A stretch of DNA of 64,000 nucleotides from Actinomadura hibisca NBRC 15177 (lineage in GTDB: Bacteria; Actinomycetota; Actinomycetes; Streptosporangiales; Streptosporangiaceae), in assembly GCF_001552635.1 (NCBI RefSeq), contig NZ_BCRO01000054.1, forward strand, positions 1-64,000, given 5' to 3'. Below the pieces are notes generated by a model. The model did not search any database. It was not told where the DNA came from and was given only the letters and a program-made list of their open reading frames with translations. Below are positions 51,177 through 59,740 of this stretch, piece after piece (position 1 is the first letter of the stretch; each line of letters begins with the position of its first letter). The translations under genes and the position numbers were made by a program.

Positions 51177-52718
51177 CTAACTGTCTATAGCGTTAACCGC
51201 GTCGGTGACGAGATGCAGACCGGGACGCGGCGCTAGTCGTTCGCCGGCCATTTCGCGAATCAGAGCCGGTCCCATCATCGACTCCATGCGCTCCATCATG
51301 GCGGCCATCTGGGCCATCATCGCCTCCTGGGCGCCGGGCTCCTTCTGCTTGTAGCCCAAGAGGACGTCCATGGCGTTGGCCGCAGTGTCGCTTTCCTCCG
51401 CCAGGGCCCATACGTAGTGGGTGGTGGAGCTGAGGTCGTTGTGGCCGAGGCGGGCTTGGACGTCGGGCAGGGGGACGCCGTTGGCTAGCAGGAGCGAGGC
51501 GTGGGAGTGGCGGAGTTGATAGGGGGTGATGTCGACGCCGATCTTCCGGCGAGCGGGGATCCAGATGTTGCTCCACTCGCTGGAGGCCATGTAGTCGTTG
51601 CTGTCGCGCCGAACGCGCTGGCGCGTGGTCTTGCCGCGGCGAGCCATCTTCTGTACTCGGTACGCCGAGCGGTAGTCGCGGTAGGTCTGTACGCACGGAC
51701 CGCAGCGGCACTTGTGCTTGACGTAGGTGGACACCTTCGCGTGGGTGACGCGGTTGCCGGTCACTGCGGAGATGAAGGTTGTCTGTGCTGCGGCCAGCAT
51801 CTCCTCTTCGGTGCACCGGGGCAGGTTGACCCAGGCGGTGGCCGGCATGAATAGCCGGATGGGGAAGATCAGGTCGCCCGGCTGCAGGCCGTGCTCGATG
51901 ACGTGGGCGCGGATCTTCTCGACCAGCGGTCGGCCGAGCTTGAAGCGGCGGTGTTCGCCGTTCTTGGTGTAGGGGCGGGTGACGAACCTGCCGCCGGTGG
52001 GGTGGAACTGGCGGGCCACCTCCACAGTCGAGCGGCAGACCGTGAGCATGCAGGTCTCATAGTCCAGATCACCTTCTTCGAATGAGATCGCCTCACAGAA
52101 GCGGACGCCGGTCGAGATGATGTATTCGGCAAACAGTTTCTGGGTCGGCAGCGGCAGCTCTTCGCAGAGTTCCCAGAAGACGGTCTCGTTGATGACCTTG
52201 ATCGACTTGTGAGCGGCCTGCTTACCGACGTTGAGGCCGCGGATGGGGTTGTCCGTCCGGTACTTCATGGTGACGGAAAGTTTGATCATGGCGGACAGCA
52301 CCGTCCGGCACGCCTTCCTGTTGTTGACCGTCGTGCCAGCGTCATCAAGTGCGGTGAAATACTGGACGGCCTCGGTCGAGGAGAACGTGGCGATCCGGTG
52401 CTTCCTCAGGTACGGGCGGATGTGGTTGATCCAGTTCCCGAAGTAGGTCTGCATGGTGTTCGGCTCGACCCGATGGTGGCGCTGGAAGATCGGCCAGAAC
52501 GCCTCGAAGGTGACGGCCCGCTTCTGCGCGAGCGTCATCGAGTCCAGCGAGTCGGCGTCGCGCTCGTCCTGCTCGCGCCGCGCGGCGGTCAGCGCTTCGA
52601 GTTCGTCATCGTAGGTGCCCGCCGAACGCGGCTTGGCGGTGGCGTCCCAGTACATGCCGGTGTAGCGCGGCTGACCGGTGCGCTTGCTGACTTTGGTGAC
52701 TACGTACGGCTGTCTCAT
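51177..52718 (-). CDS. Tyrosine integrase with zinc-finger insertion (513 aa)
   Basis: Site-specific recombinase for the element. N-terminal arm-binding region, SAM-like core (YFGNWINHIRPYLRKH) and catalytic domain with Arg (YIISTGVRFCEAISF), box II YQLRHSHASLLLANGVPLPD, LGHNDLSSTTHY and the nucleophile Tyr. Between the two halves is an inserted module HAKVSTYVKHKCRCGPCVQT with CRC-PC, a pattern found as a small zinc module in actinobacterial mobile-element proteins. Transcribed toward the element interior; its promoter lies between the arm-type repeats and attR. Confidence 0.93.
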   Translation of the reverse strand: MRQPYVVTKVSKRTGQPRYTGMYWDATAKPRSAGTYDDELEALTAARREQDERDADSLDSMTLAQKRAVTFEAFWPIFQRHHRVEPNTMQTYFGNWINHIRPYLRKHRIATFSSTEAVQYFTALDDAGTTVNNRKACRTVLSAMIKLSVTMKYRTDNPIRGLNVGKQAAHKSIKVINETVFWELCEELPLPTQKLFAEYIISTGVRFCEAISFEEGDLDYETCMLTVCRSTVEVARQFHPTGGRFVTRPYTKNGEHRRFKLGRPLVEKIRAHVIEHGLQPGDLIFPIRLFMPATAWVNLPRCTEEEMLAAAQTTFISAVTGNRVTHAKVSTYVKHKCRCGPCVQTYRDYRSAYRVQKMARRGKTTRQRVRRDSNDYMASSEWSNIWIPARRKIGVDITPYQLRHSHASLLLANGVPLPDVQARLGHNDLSSTTHYVWALAEESDTAANAMDVLLGYKQKEPGAQEAMMAQMAAMMERMESMMGPALIREMAGERLAPRPGLHLVTDAVNAIDS

Positions 52719-52731
52719 CTAACTCCGTCTC

Positions 52732-52810
52732 CTTGATCAACGGGTTAGAGAGACGGCTAAAGAACTGCCCGACACTGTCCTCCACCAGACTCCATCACCT
52801 CTTGATCAAC
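52732..52810. repeat. Direct repeat CTTGATCAAC, possible integrase arm sites
   Basis: The 10-mer occurs at 52732-52741 and 52801-52810, 69 bases apart, between the integrase start and attR. Each contains the palindrome TTGATCAA. Position and spacing fit arm-type integrase or Xis sites; not proven. Confidence 0.45.
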
Positions 52811-52849
52811 ATGCCTCTGACCTGCGGTTTCTTCTTGATTCTAGGCATG

Positions 52850-52885
52850 TTTGGCGGTGTTTGGCCATTTGGGAGGGCTCGGGCA
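52850..52885. other. attR: element/chromosome junction
   Basis: Element sequence ends and the dehydrogenase coding frame resumes at GCCATTTGGGAGGG. The crossover must lie in or just before these codons; the attL copy and so the exact core cannot be seen because the left end is outside the window. Confidence 0.6.
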
Positions 52886-53241
52886 ACGTAGCCGCTCTCG
52901 ACCTGCTGCGCGCCATCATGAAGGAACCGCAGACCCTCGACGCGTTCTTCACCGAGGTGGACCAGGCCGCCGGAGCCGACCCGCGCCTGGACGCGGCCAT
53001 CACCGAGGTCAAGGACTCCTTCACGGACCTGGCGACCGTGGAAGTGCGCGCCCGCCGCATCGCCGAACGCCTGGCCCTGGTCCTGCAGGCATCTCTGCTG
53101 GTCAGGCACGGCCACCCGGCGGTAGCGGACACGTTCTGCGCGACCCGCCTGGCCGGCGACTGGGGCCACGCCTACGGCACCCTGCCCCCCGGCCTGGACC
53201 TGTCCCCCATCATCGACCGAGCCACCCCCAAACTCGGCTGA
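52861..53241 (+). pseudogene. 3' third of AidB-like acyl-CoA dehydrogenase, split by the element
   Basis: 126 codons from AIWEGSGNVAALDLLRAI to a stop. IWEGSGN is the conserved flavin-proximal motif of AidB-type acyl-CoA dehydrogenases (MWEGSGNV in E. coli AidB), followed by the family's helical C-terminus. About 400 N-terminal residues are missing and upstream is element DNA. No ribosome site precedes the TTG, so this fragment is probably not expressed. Confidence 0.85.
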
Positions 53242-53308
53242 CCACGCCCGGAGGAAATGGGCGTAACGGCGGGTTCGGGGATGGGGCCCTTGCTACATTT
53301 TGCCGATC

Positions 53309-53650
53309 ATGGTGCGTGTGGGAGTCCTCGGGCCGTTGGACGTCCGGGTGGGCGGGGCCCCGGTCGTCGTCAGGCGGCGGCGGCAGCGGGCCGTTCTGGG
53401 GATTCTGCTCGCCGCTCGGGGGCACAGCGTTCCGGTCGATCGGATCGTTGGGGCGCTGTGGGCTGAGGACTCGCCTGCCAAGCCCCGTACCTCCCTGCAC
53501 TCCTACGTGTCCAATCTGCGCGGTGTTCTGGAGCCCACCCGGCAGGTCCGTGTTCCTTCGCGGGTTCTGGTCGGTGGACCGGAGGGGTACGCCCTGCGGC
53601 TTGCCGATGACGCTGTGATCGCCACGGGGTCGTCCCCGCCGTCCCCCACC
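53309..53650 (+). pseudogene. Truncated SARP-type regulator (DNA-binding domain only)
   Basis: MVRVGVLGPLDVRVGGAPVV, QRAVLGILLAARGHSVPVDR, LWAEDSPAKPRTSLHSYVSN and LRGVLEP match the winged-helix OmpR-like domain of AfsR/SARP regulators, ending GYALRL. The BTAD domain and everything after are gone; the frame runs into the next gene in a shadow phase. Confidence 0.75.
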
Positions 53651-53672
53651 CTTTCCCGAGGAGAGTTCCACC

Positions 53673-54956
53673 ATGGCCCTCATCTGCGGCCACGACGCCC
53701 CCGCCCACGGCCTGCCCCTGTGCGAGCACATCCGGAACGCGGCCGCCGACCCGCTCGACCACTACATCCACTACACCGGCCGGGGCCTGGAGCGGCAGCA
53801 CATCTGCGGGATCTGCCACGCCGAGGCCGCCACCGCCGTGACCGCGGCCGTGTGCGAGGACTGCTTCGACGCGACCCTGGGGAGTTCACTCGGCGTGCTC
53901 GGGCACCCGCAGGTCATCGACGCGTCCCGGCCCCTCCCCGGCGCGGTGGAGACCGTCCCGTTCCCCGACGGGACCGGGACGGTGGTGGACCTCGCGCCGA
54001 CCGCCCACGGGTTCGTGCTGCTGTGCGACGACGGACGCGTCCTGCGCTGGGACACCGGCTCGGGGACCTGCGCCGAGGCCGCCCGCAGCACGGTCGCCGT
54101 GCCGGACGACACCGAGCCCTGGAACGATCGCGAGCAGGCCCTCCGGCTGCACGCCTCCCGCGACGGGGCCTACGCCGCCGTCGTCATCGACTACGGCCGC
54201 ACCGGAGAGATCATCGACCTGTCCACCGGAGCCGTCACGATCTCCCTGGAGAACGACGGTTACTACAGCTACACCGTGCCGTTCTCCCTGGCGTTCACCG
54301 AGCACGCCGGGCGCACGGTCGTCCTGCACCGCCCGCAGTGGAGCGTCGTCGAGGCCGTGGACGCCGCGACGGGCGCGCCGGTGGCCCGGACACCGGCGGA
54401 CGACCCGCCCTCGGCCTGGTCAGGCCAGTTCCACGGCGCCCTGCGCCTCAGCCCGGCCGGTACCCGGATCGCTTCGGACGCCTGGCTGTGGCACCCCGTG
54501 GGCCAACTCTTCGCCTGGGACCTCGGCCAATGGCTCACCAGCGGCGAGCACGCCCAGGGCGTCGACTGGTGGCAGTTCCCGGGCTGCGCCTACTACTGGA
54601 ACCGCCCCGTCGCCTGGCTCGACGAGAGCCACCTCATCTTGGGCGGCCTGGGTGACGACGAGGACGAAATCGCCCCCGGCGCACGCGTCTTCCACCTCGG
54701 CCACCGCGAACGTGGGGAGACGGTACTCGACGAGGTCGCGACCTTCGCCGGGCCCGAGGGCCGCTTCTTCACCGCGGACGGCCTGCTGTTCTCCGCCGCC
54801 GAACCCGGCCTGGAGATCTGGGACCCCGCCACGGGCACCCGCCTCGGCGCCCTCACCGGCTTCCGGCCCACCCACCACGACCCCGTACGCGGCGAACTCG
54901 TCGAACTCTCCGCCACCGGGCTGCGCCGCTGGCAGACCGCCCGTGCCACGTTCTGA
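53673..54956 (+). CDS. WD40-like beta-propeller protein with zinc motif (427 aa)
   Basis: ATG after GAGGAG. N-terminus has CGHDAPAHGLPLCEH and CGICHAEAATA..CEDC, possible zinc ligands, then repeated beta blades (LRWDTGSGTC, EIIDLSTGAVTI, LFAWDLGQWL, LEIWDPATGTRLGALTGF) as in a seven-bladed propeller. Soluble, host gene. Function unknown. Confidence 0.7.
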   Translation: MALICGHDAPAHGLPLCEHIRNAAADPLDHYIHYTGRGLERQHICGICHAEAATAVTAAVCEDCFDATLGSSLGVLGHPQVIDASRPLPGAVETVPFPDGTGTVVDLAPTAHGFVLLCDDGRVLRWDTGSGTCAEAARSTVAVPDDTEPWNDREQALRLHASRDGAYAAVVIDYGRTGEIIDLSTGAVTISLENDGYYSYTVPFSLAFTEHAGRTVVLHRPQWSVVEAVDAATGAPVARTPADDPPSAWSGQFHGALRLSPAGTRIASDAWLWHPVGQLFAWDLGQWLTSGEHAQGVDWWQFPGCAYYWNRPVAWLDESHLILGGLGDDEDEIAPGARVFHLGHRERGETVLDEVATFAGPEGRFFTADGLLFSAAEPGLEIWDPATGTRLGALTGFRPTHHDPVRGELVELSATGLRRWQTARATF

Positions 54957-55029
54957 GACGTCTCGGCCGCCGGGACGCCGCCGCTGGAGAGCCGACGAGA
55001 TCAGCGCCCGCGACCTCACCCCCGCACAC

Positions 55030-55174
55030 ATGGACGCCCTTCTACGAGTTCCTGCTGCGGCGCACCCGGTACCTCCTCGACGCCCACCCGCCCGGCACCG
55101 AGGAGCACCGGACGGCCCAAGCACTGCACCAGGCCATCGGGCGGCCCCGGGAGGAACTCCAGGACTGCTTCTAG
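55030..55174 (+). pseudogene. Small conserved protein with single-base frameshift
   Basis: Removing one C from the CCC at 55038-55040 gives MDAFYEFLLRRTRYLLDAHP, then GTEEHRTAQALHQAIGRP and a stop at 55172. As written the frame breaks at codon 3. Either a fresh mutation or a base-call error. Confidence 0.5.
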
Positions 55175-56016
55175 AGCGCGGCCCTGTACCGGCCTGGGGA
55201 CTGCGCGAACTCGCGCTTGAAGGCGTGCGCGAAGGCGTACTCGGAGCCGTAGCCGACGCGTTCCGCGACCGCGCTCAGCGGCGCGTCGGACGTCCGCAGC
55301 AGCCGCGCCGCCGTCGTCAGCCGCCACCACGTCAGGTACGCCAGCGGCGGGCGTCCGACCATGGTGGTGAAGCGCTGGGCGAACGCTGAGCGGGACAGGC
55401 CGGCCCGCGTGCCGAGTTCCTGGACGGTCCACGGGTGGGCGGGCGCGTCGTGGATCGCGTCCAGCGCCGCGCCGACGGCGGGGTCGGCGAGCGCCGCCGC
55501 CCAACGGTACGGGCCGTCCGGGCAGGTGGGCTGCCGCTCCAGCCACGCGCGCAGGATGTAGAGCAAGAGGGTGTCCAGCAGGGACGGGATGATCGCGGCT
55601 GCGCCGGGGCCGGGATGCTCCAACTCGGTGCCGAGCAGTTCGACGGTCGCGCGCAGTCGGGGGTGCCGTCCGGGGCGGGCGGGCAGGTGGACGACGTCCG
55701 GCAGCTCCTCCAGCAGGGGGTGGCCCCGATCGGCACCGAGCAGGTACGCGCCGCACAGCACGACGCTGCCGGGTCCGTCCGGCGCGCTGATCTCGTACTC
55801 GCCGGGACGCGGCAGGAACACCACGTCACCGGTGCACATCGCCACGGGCGGGCCGTCGCCGAGGACAAGCGTGTACGCACCTTCCAGGACGACCTCGAAT
55901 CCGGCCGTGCCCGGTGGGAGCCGGAACCGCTCGGTCCATGGGGTCGTCCGCTCGAAGCGCGCCGACTGCGAGGCGCCGGTCCGCAGCACGGTGATCACGT
56001 CGCTCAGCACGTCCAT
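55171..56016 (-). CDS. AraC-family regulator with cupin domain (281 aa)
   Basis: N-terminal cupin_6 domain (FEVVLEGAYTLVLGDGPPVA, DVVFLPRPGEYEI), then the double HTH: WTVQELGTRAGLSRSAFAQR, and LSAVAERVGYGSEYAFAHAF. Divergent from the Dabb gene and likely controls it. Confidence 0.9.
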   Translation of the reverse strand: MDVLSDVITVLRTGASQSARFERTTPWTERFRLPPGTAGFEVVLEGAYTLVLGDGPPVAMCTGDVVFLPRPGEYEISAPDGPGSVVLCGAYLLGADRGHPLLEELPDVVHLPARPGRHPRLRATVELLGTELEHPGPGAAAIIPSLLDTLLLYILRAWLERQPTCPDGPYRWAAALADPAVGAALDAIHDAPAHPWTVQELGTRAGLSRSAFAQRFTTMVGRPPLAYLTWWRLTTAARLLRTSDAPLSAVAERVGYGSEYAFAHAFKREFAQSPGRYRAAL

Positions 56017-56112
56017 GGGTCAGGACGATCGCACATCCTTGGCGGATCGTGGAGCATTGGCCGTCCGGTGATGCGGATTTACGGTCATGGTGATCGACAA
56101 GGAGAGGAACCC

Positions 56113-56499
56113 ATGATCGTTCTGTTGCTGCGCTTCGCCTTCAAGCCCGAGACCGACGAGCCGACCCGCGACCGCGTCCTGGAGCTGATGCGGCGCACGT
56201 CGGCCGTCGAGTCCGTCGCGTTCGCGACGGTCGGCCCGCTGCTCGGCGGCCCCGCCGAGGGCTTCACGCACGCGTACTGCGTCGGCATCCCCGACCTGGC
56301 GGCGCTGGAGCGCTACATCCACGACCCGGTGCATCTGGCCGGGGACCCCGACATCCTGCCGCACTTCGCCCGGCTGGCCCACGTCCGGCTGTCCGACGAC
56401 CCGGACCCCGAGCTGGCCGCCAAGGTCTACGAGCTGCACCTGAAGAAGGTCGCGCTGTACCCCGAGTGGGGCGAGCTGCTGGACTCGATCCCGCAGTAG
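56113..56499 (+). CDS. Dabb (stress-responsive A/B barrel) protein (128 aa)
   Basis: ATG after AAGGAGAGG. Starts MIVLLLRFAFKPETDEPTRD, with ATVGPLLGGPAEGFTHAYCV and the typical HDPVHL..LPHFARL, matching the dimeric Dabb ferredoxin-like fold. Probable target of the divergent AraC regulator. Confidence 0.85.
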   Translation: MIVLLLRFAFKPETDEPTRDRVLELMRRTSAVESVAFATVGPLLGGPAEGFTHAYCVGIPDLAALERYIHDPVHLAGDPDILPHFARLAHVRLSDDPDPELAAKVYELHLKKVALYPEWGELLDSIPQ

Positions 56500-56544
56500 G
56501 GATCCAGACTGTCTCCAGCTGCCGGCGGTCGTCGAAAGCGCTGG

Positions 56545-57642
56545 TCAGGGCGTTTCCCAGGGCCGGGTGGAGATCGCGTCGTGCCCCGCCCGGATCAGGC
56601 GGCGGGCGCGCGGGAAGTCGCGCAACCGCTCCTCCAGCAGGTCCAGCCCCGGCAGCAGGGAGCGGGCCGGGACGCCGCGCGCGGTGAGGATCTCCCCCGT
56701 CCAGGTCAGGAAGCCGGTGAACAGGTCGGGGTCGTCCACGTAGAGCGCGGCGGCCAGGAAGTCCACGATGTGGGCCAGGTCCTCGGCGGTGCGTTCGCGC
56801 TGGTCGTCGTCGTAGGCGGCCATGGCCGGGTAGCGCCGCTCCAGCCCCTGGAAGGTCTCGCGCACCAGGTCGCGCGAGGACCGGGTGACCATCGTGTACT
56901 CCTGGTCGGCCAGGTGCGGCAGGTCGTCGACCGCCTGGTGGGGCGGGCGCGGGCGGGGCAGGGGCCCGGCGGCGAGCCGGTCGGCGGCGGCGCGGGCCTC
57001 AGGCGCCCAGGCGTCGGCGCCCATCAGGCGGGCGTAGCGGCCGTCGGCGCCGAAGCCGAGGCCGCCGACCATGACCGGCGTGCCCGCCGCCTGGACGGCG
57101 GTGATCGCGGCGTGCGCCAGCGGCAGGCGGGTGGGCAGCGCGGCCGACAGGCACACCGCGTCGGCCCCGGTGCGGTGGACCTGGCCGATCAGGTGCGCGG
57201 TGGGCACCTGCGCGCCGAGGTAGCCGACCTGCCAGCCGCGCAGCCGCAACGTCTCGGCGAGCAGGCGCGCGGGCAGGGCGTGCCACTCCTTGTCCACGCA
57301 GGCGACCGTGATCCGGCCGAGGAACTCGGCGGGACGGTCGGCGGGCAGCGCGGCGATGACGCGGTCGTTGATGGCGGTGGCGGCGTGCTCGTCGGCGACG
57401 CTCATGCGGTTGGCGGCCCACTCGGCGCCCACCCTGTGCTGGACGGCGCCGATCACCTCCAGCAGCACGGTCTCCGCGTCCAGCCCGGCGTCCAGGGCGT
57501 TGGTGACGACGTCGAGAGCGGAGTACTCGTCGGCCGCGCGGGCGGCCGTCCACAACTTGCCCGCCCATTCGGCGGCCCGCTCGTCGCGCTCGGGCGAGGC
57601 GAGGCGGGCGCCGACGCGGTGCGGCGCGGGAGTGGTCGTCAT
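56545..57642 (-). CDS. B12-binding photosensor-like protein (365 aa)
   Basis: Start MTTTPAPHRVGARLASPERD at 57642, overlapping the phosphatase stop by 4 bases. N-terminal four-helix cap with WAANRMSVADEH, the W-x9-EH pattern of light-sensing CarH-type cobalamin proteins, then a Rossmann B12 domain (VDKEWHALPARLL, LGAQVPTAHLI, VMVGGLGFGADGRY). The base-off His motif is present in altered form (D-x-x-W-H). C-terminal 100 residues form a helical domain. No DNA-binding domain: output is presumably the coupled phosphatase. Confidence 0.75.
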   Translation of the reverse strand: MTTTPAPHRVGARLASPERDERAAEWAGKLWTAARAADEYSALDVVTNALDAGLDAETVLLEVIGAVQHRVGAEWAANRMSVADEHAATAINDRVIAALPADRPAEFLGRITVACVDKEWHALPARLLAETLRLRGWQVGYLGAQVPTAHLIGQVHRTGADAVCLSAALPTRLPLAHAAITAVQAAGTPVMVGGLGFGADGRYARLMGADAWAPEARAAADRLAAGPLPRPRPPHQAVDDLPHLADQEYTMVTRSSRDLVRETFQGLERRYPAMAAYDDDQRERTAEDLAHIVDFLAAALYVDDPDLFTGFLTWTGEILTARGVPARSLLPGLDLLEERLRDFPRARRLIRAGHDAISTRPWETP

Positions 57643-59258
57643 GCGGTGTACCTGCCCGGGGTCGTCCCGTCCACGGCGCTCAGGTGCGCGCCGCGCGGCG
57701 CGGTGATGGCCAGGGCGGCGATGTCGTCGTGGTCGCCGTCGCCGATCCACTGGTCGACGAGCATCTGCACGCGCTCGACGACGGCCTCGGCGGGCAACCC
57801 GGCGCACTCGGCGAGGGCGCGCCGCAGGCGCTGCTCCCCGAACATGGTGTCGCCCAGCGGCCCGCCCCTGGCCTCGGTGACGCCGTCGGTGTACAGCAGG
57901 CACGTCTCACCCGGCACGAGCCGCACCTCGGCGGTCCGGGACACGATCGACGGCATCACGCCGATCAGGGAGCCGCCGGTGTCGGCCTCCTCGACGGTGC
58001 CGTCCCGCCGCACGATCAGCGGCGGCGGGTGCCCGGCGGAGGTCAGCCGCAGCAGCACGTCGCGGTCGTCGCGGCGGACCGACGCCAGCACGAGCGTCAC
58101 GAAGCGGGCGTGGTGGCTGTTGCACAGGGCGTTGTTCAGCAGCCGCAACATCTGGCCGTGGTCGCCGCCCATCGGCAGCAGGGCGTGCAGCGTGTTGCGG
58201 ATCTTGCCGGTGAGCACCGCCGCCTCCAGGCCCTTGCCCGCCACGTCGCCCAGCACGGCCAGGGCGTCGGGGCAGTCCTCGCTCGGCGGGTGCACGTCGT
58301 AGAAGTCGCCGCCGACGCGGTCGGTGTCGACGCTGGCCCGGTACCCCCCGGCGAACTCCACCCCCTCGGTCTGCCGCAGGACGGGCGGCAGCAGGTCCCG
58401 CATGAGGGTGTCGGTCACCGCGTTCTGCTCGGCGTACAACCGGGCGGCCGACATCGCCGCCCCGGCCCGCGCGGCGAACAGCCCGGCGAACGTCTCCTCG
58501 GTCTCGCTGAACGCCGCCCGGGGCGCGCGGCGCAGCAGCACCAGCGCGCCGGCTGGCACCCCGTGGCCCGGCAGCGGCGTGATCACCAGCGAGCCGACCT
58601 CCCCGAACCCGTCGGGGATGAGCCAGCCGGGCGCGGCGGCGGGGTCGATCCAGCGCGAGGGCACCGGCGGGAACCCGCGCAGCGCCTCCGCCAGGCCCGG
58701 CACGCTCTGCACGGCGCCGGAGACGGTGCCGCGGGTCAGCCGGCCCTCGGCGTCGCAGCTGACCATCGGCGGCTTCCGCGTCGTGGTCGGCGCGATGACC
58801 AGCGCGGCGTCGGCCAGGTGCGCGGCGGCCAGCCGCGCGGTGATCTCCATGCAGCGGTCGAGGTTCAGCGACGCCAGCAGGGCGCTGGACGCCTCGGTGA
58901 GGAACCGGGTGCGCTCGCGCTCGGCCTCCAACTCCGCGACGGCCGCGCGGTGGGCGGTCTCCTCCACCAGCCACCACGCCGTTCCCCCGCCGGGCAGGAC
59001 GGACGGGTGCGCCGCGAAGAAGCCCTCCCCCACGGTGCCGCGCACGGGATCGGCGTCCGGGGTGCGGGGCGCGTCGGCGAGCCAGCCGGGCGAGGACAGG
59101 GCTTCGCCGACGCGCACCTCCGGCAGGAGGGCGAGGGCCGCGTCGTTGAGTTCCATGACGTGACCGGCGGTGTCGGTGACCACCACCGGATAGGGAGCCG
59201 CGGCGACGCTCACCACGCAGGGGTCGCCGGTACGGGAGCTGTCCGGGGACGAAATCAT
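57639..59258 (-). CDS. PAS-GAF-PP2C (RsbU/SpoIIE-type) phosphatase (539 aa)
   Basis: Start MISSPDSSRTGDPCVVSVAA. PAS-like domain (VVVTDTAGHVMELNDAALA, about 25-100), GAF (about 130-290) and PP2C with VGGDFYDVHPPSEDCPDALA, VLGDVAGKGLEAAVLTGKIR and LLYTDGVTEARGG; metal-binding Asp residues intact. Such proteins dephosphorylate anti-anti-sigma factors in stress regulation. Co-transcribed with the B12 protein. Confidence 0.9.
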   Translation of the reverse strand: MISSPDSSRTGDPCVVSVAAAPYPVVVTDTAGHVMELNDAALALLPEVRVGEALSSPGWLADAPRTPDADPVRGTVGEGFFAAHPSVLPGGGTAWWLVEETAHRAAVAELEAERERTRFLTEASSALLASLNLDRCMEITARLAAAHLADAALVIAPTTTRKPPMVSCDAEGRLTRGTVSGAVQSVPGLAEALRGFPPVPSRWIDPAAAPGWLIPDGFGEVGSLVITPLPGHGVPAGALVLLRRAPRAAFSETEETFAGLFAARAGAAMSAARLYAEQNAVTDTLMRDLLPPVLRQTEGVEFAGGYRASVDTDRVGGDFYDVHPPSEDCPDALAVLGDVAGKGLEAAVLTGKIRNTLHALLPMGGDHGQMLRLLNNALCNSHHARFVTLVLASVRRDDRDVLLRLTSAGHPPPLIVRRDGTVEEADTGGSLIGVMPSIVSRTAEVRLVPGETCLLYTDGVTEARGGPLGDTMFGEQRLRRALAECAGLPAEAVVERVQMLVDQWIGDGDHDDIAALAITAPRGAHLSAVDGTTPGRYTA

Positions 59259-59598
59259 GAATCGGGGCCCCTCCGGCGGGGCCGCTGCCTCTCTCATCAG
59301 ACGAGGGAGAAGGTTGCCGGGACGCAACAATCCCCTACCGCAGAGTACGCCCGCAACCGTCCCGGCAGTAACGGCCGTCCCTCTCGCCCGCCTCGGGGCG
59401 CCCCTGGGTCGCGGCCCCGGCGCCGCTCCGTCCCTCTGACCGCGCAGGGGCCGCTGGTTACAATCGGAGCCGTGCCTAGCCCCCGCGTCACAGGTGTCCC
59501 GCTCGCATGTCGCGCCACTCCCGCACCACGGACCCTCCCGAACGCGCCTTTCCCTTTTCCGCGTCTTCGCTTTGCGGCTATCCCGCCTTCTATAGAAT

Positions 59599-59704
59599 GG
59601 AACTCGGGAACTCGGGAACTCGGGAACTCGGGAACTCGGGAACTCGGGAACTCGGGAACTCGGGAACTCGGGAACTCGGGAACTCGGGAACTCGGGAACT
59701 CGGG
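59599..59704. repeat. 13-copy 8-bp tandem repeat (GGAACTCG)
   Basis: 106 bases of perfect GGAACTCG units, directly after TATAGAAT (a good -10) and 36 bases before the GTG of the next gene. Each change in copy number shifts any frame through it because 8 is not a multiple of 3. Confidence 0.9.
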
Positions 59705-59740
59705 ATATAGGCGTTCCGGCGGGTCAAAGGCGGGGCGCCG

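Noticed and set aside
1..52850. Left end (attL) inside the window
   Set aside because: No copy of the GCCATTTGGGAGGG core and no chromosomal-type gene block before the integrase; the element clearly extends past the left edge.
53300..54655. Fused SARP protein continuing through the propeller gene
   Set aside because: After about 53650 the frame is Arg/Pro-rich shadow of the 53673 gene.
59599..59704. CRISPR-like array
   Set aside because: Units are 8 bp with no spacers; it is a simple tandem repeat. No CRISPR array or cas gene in the window.
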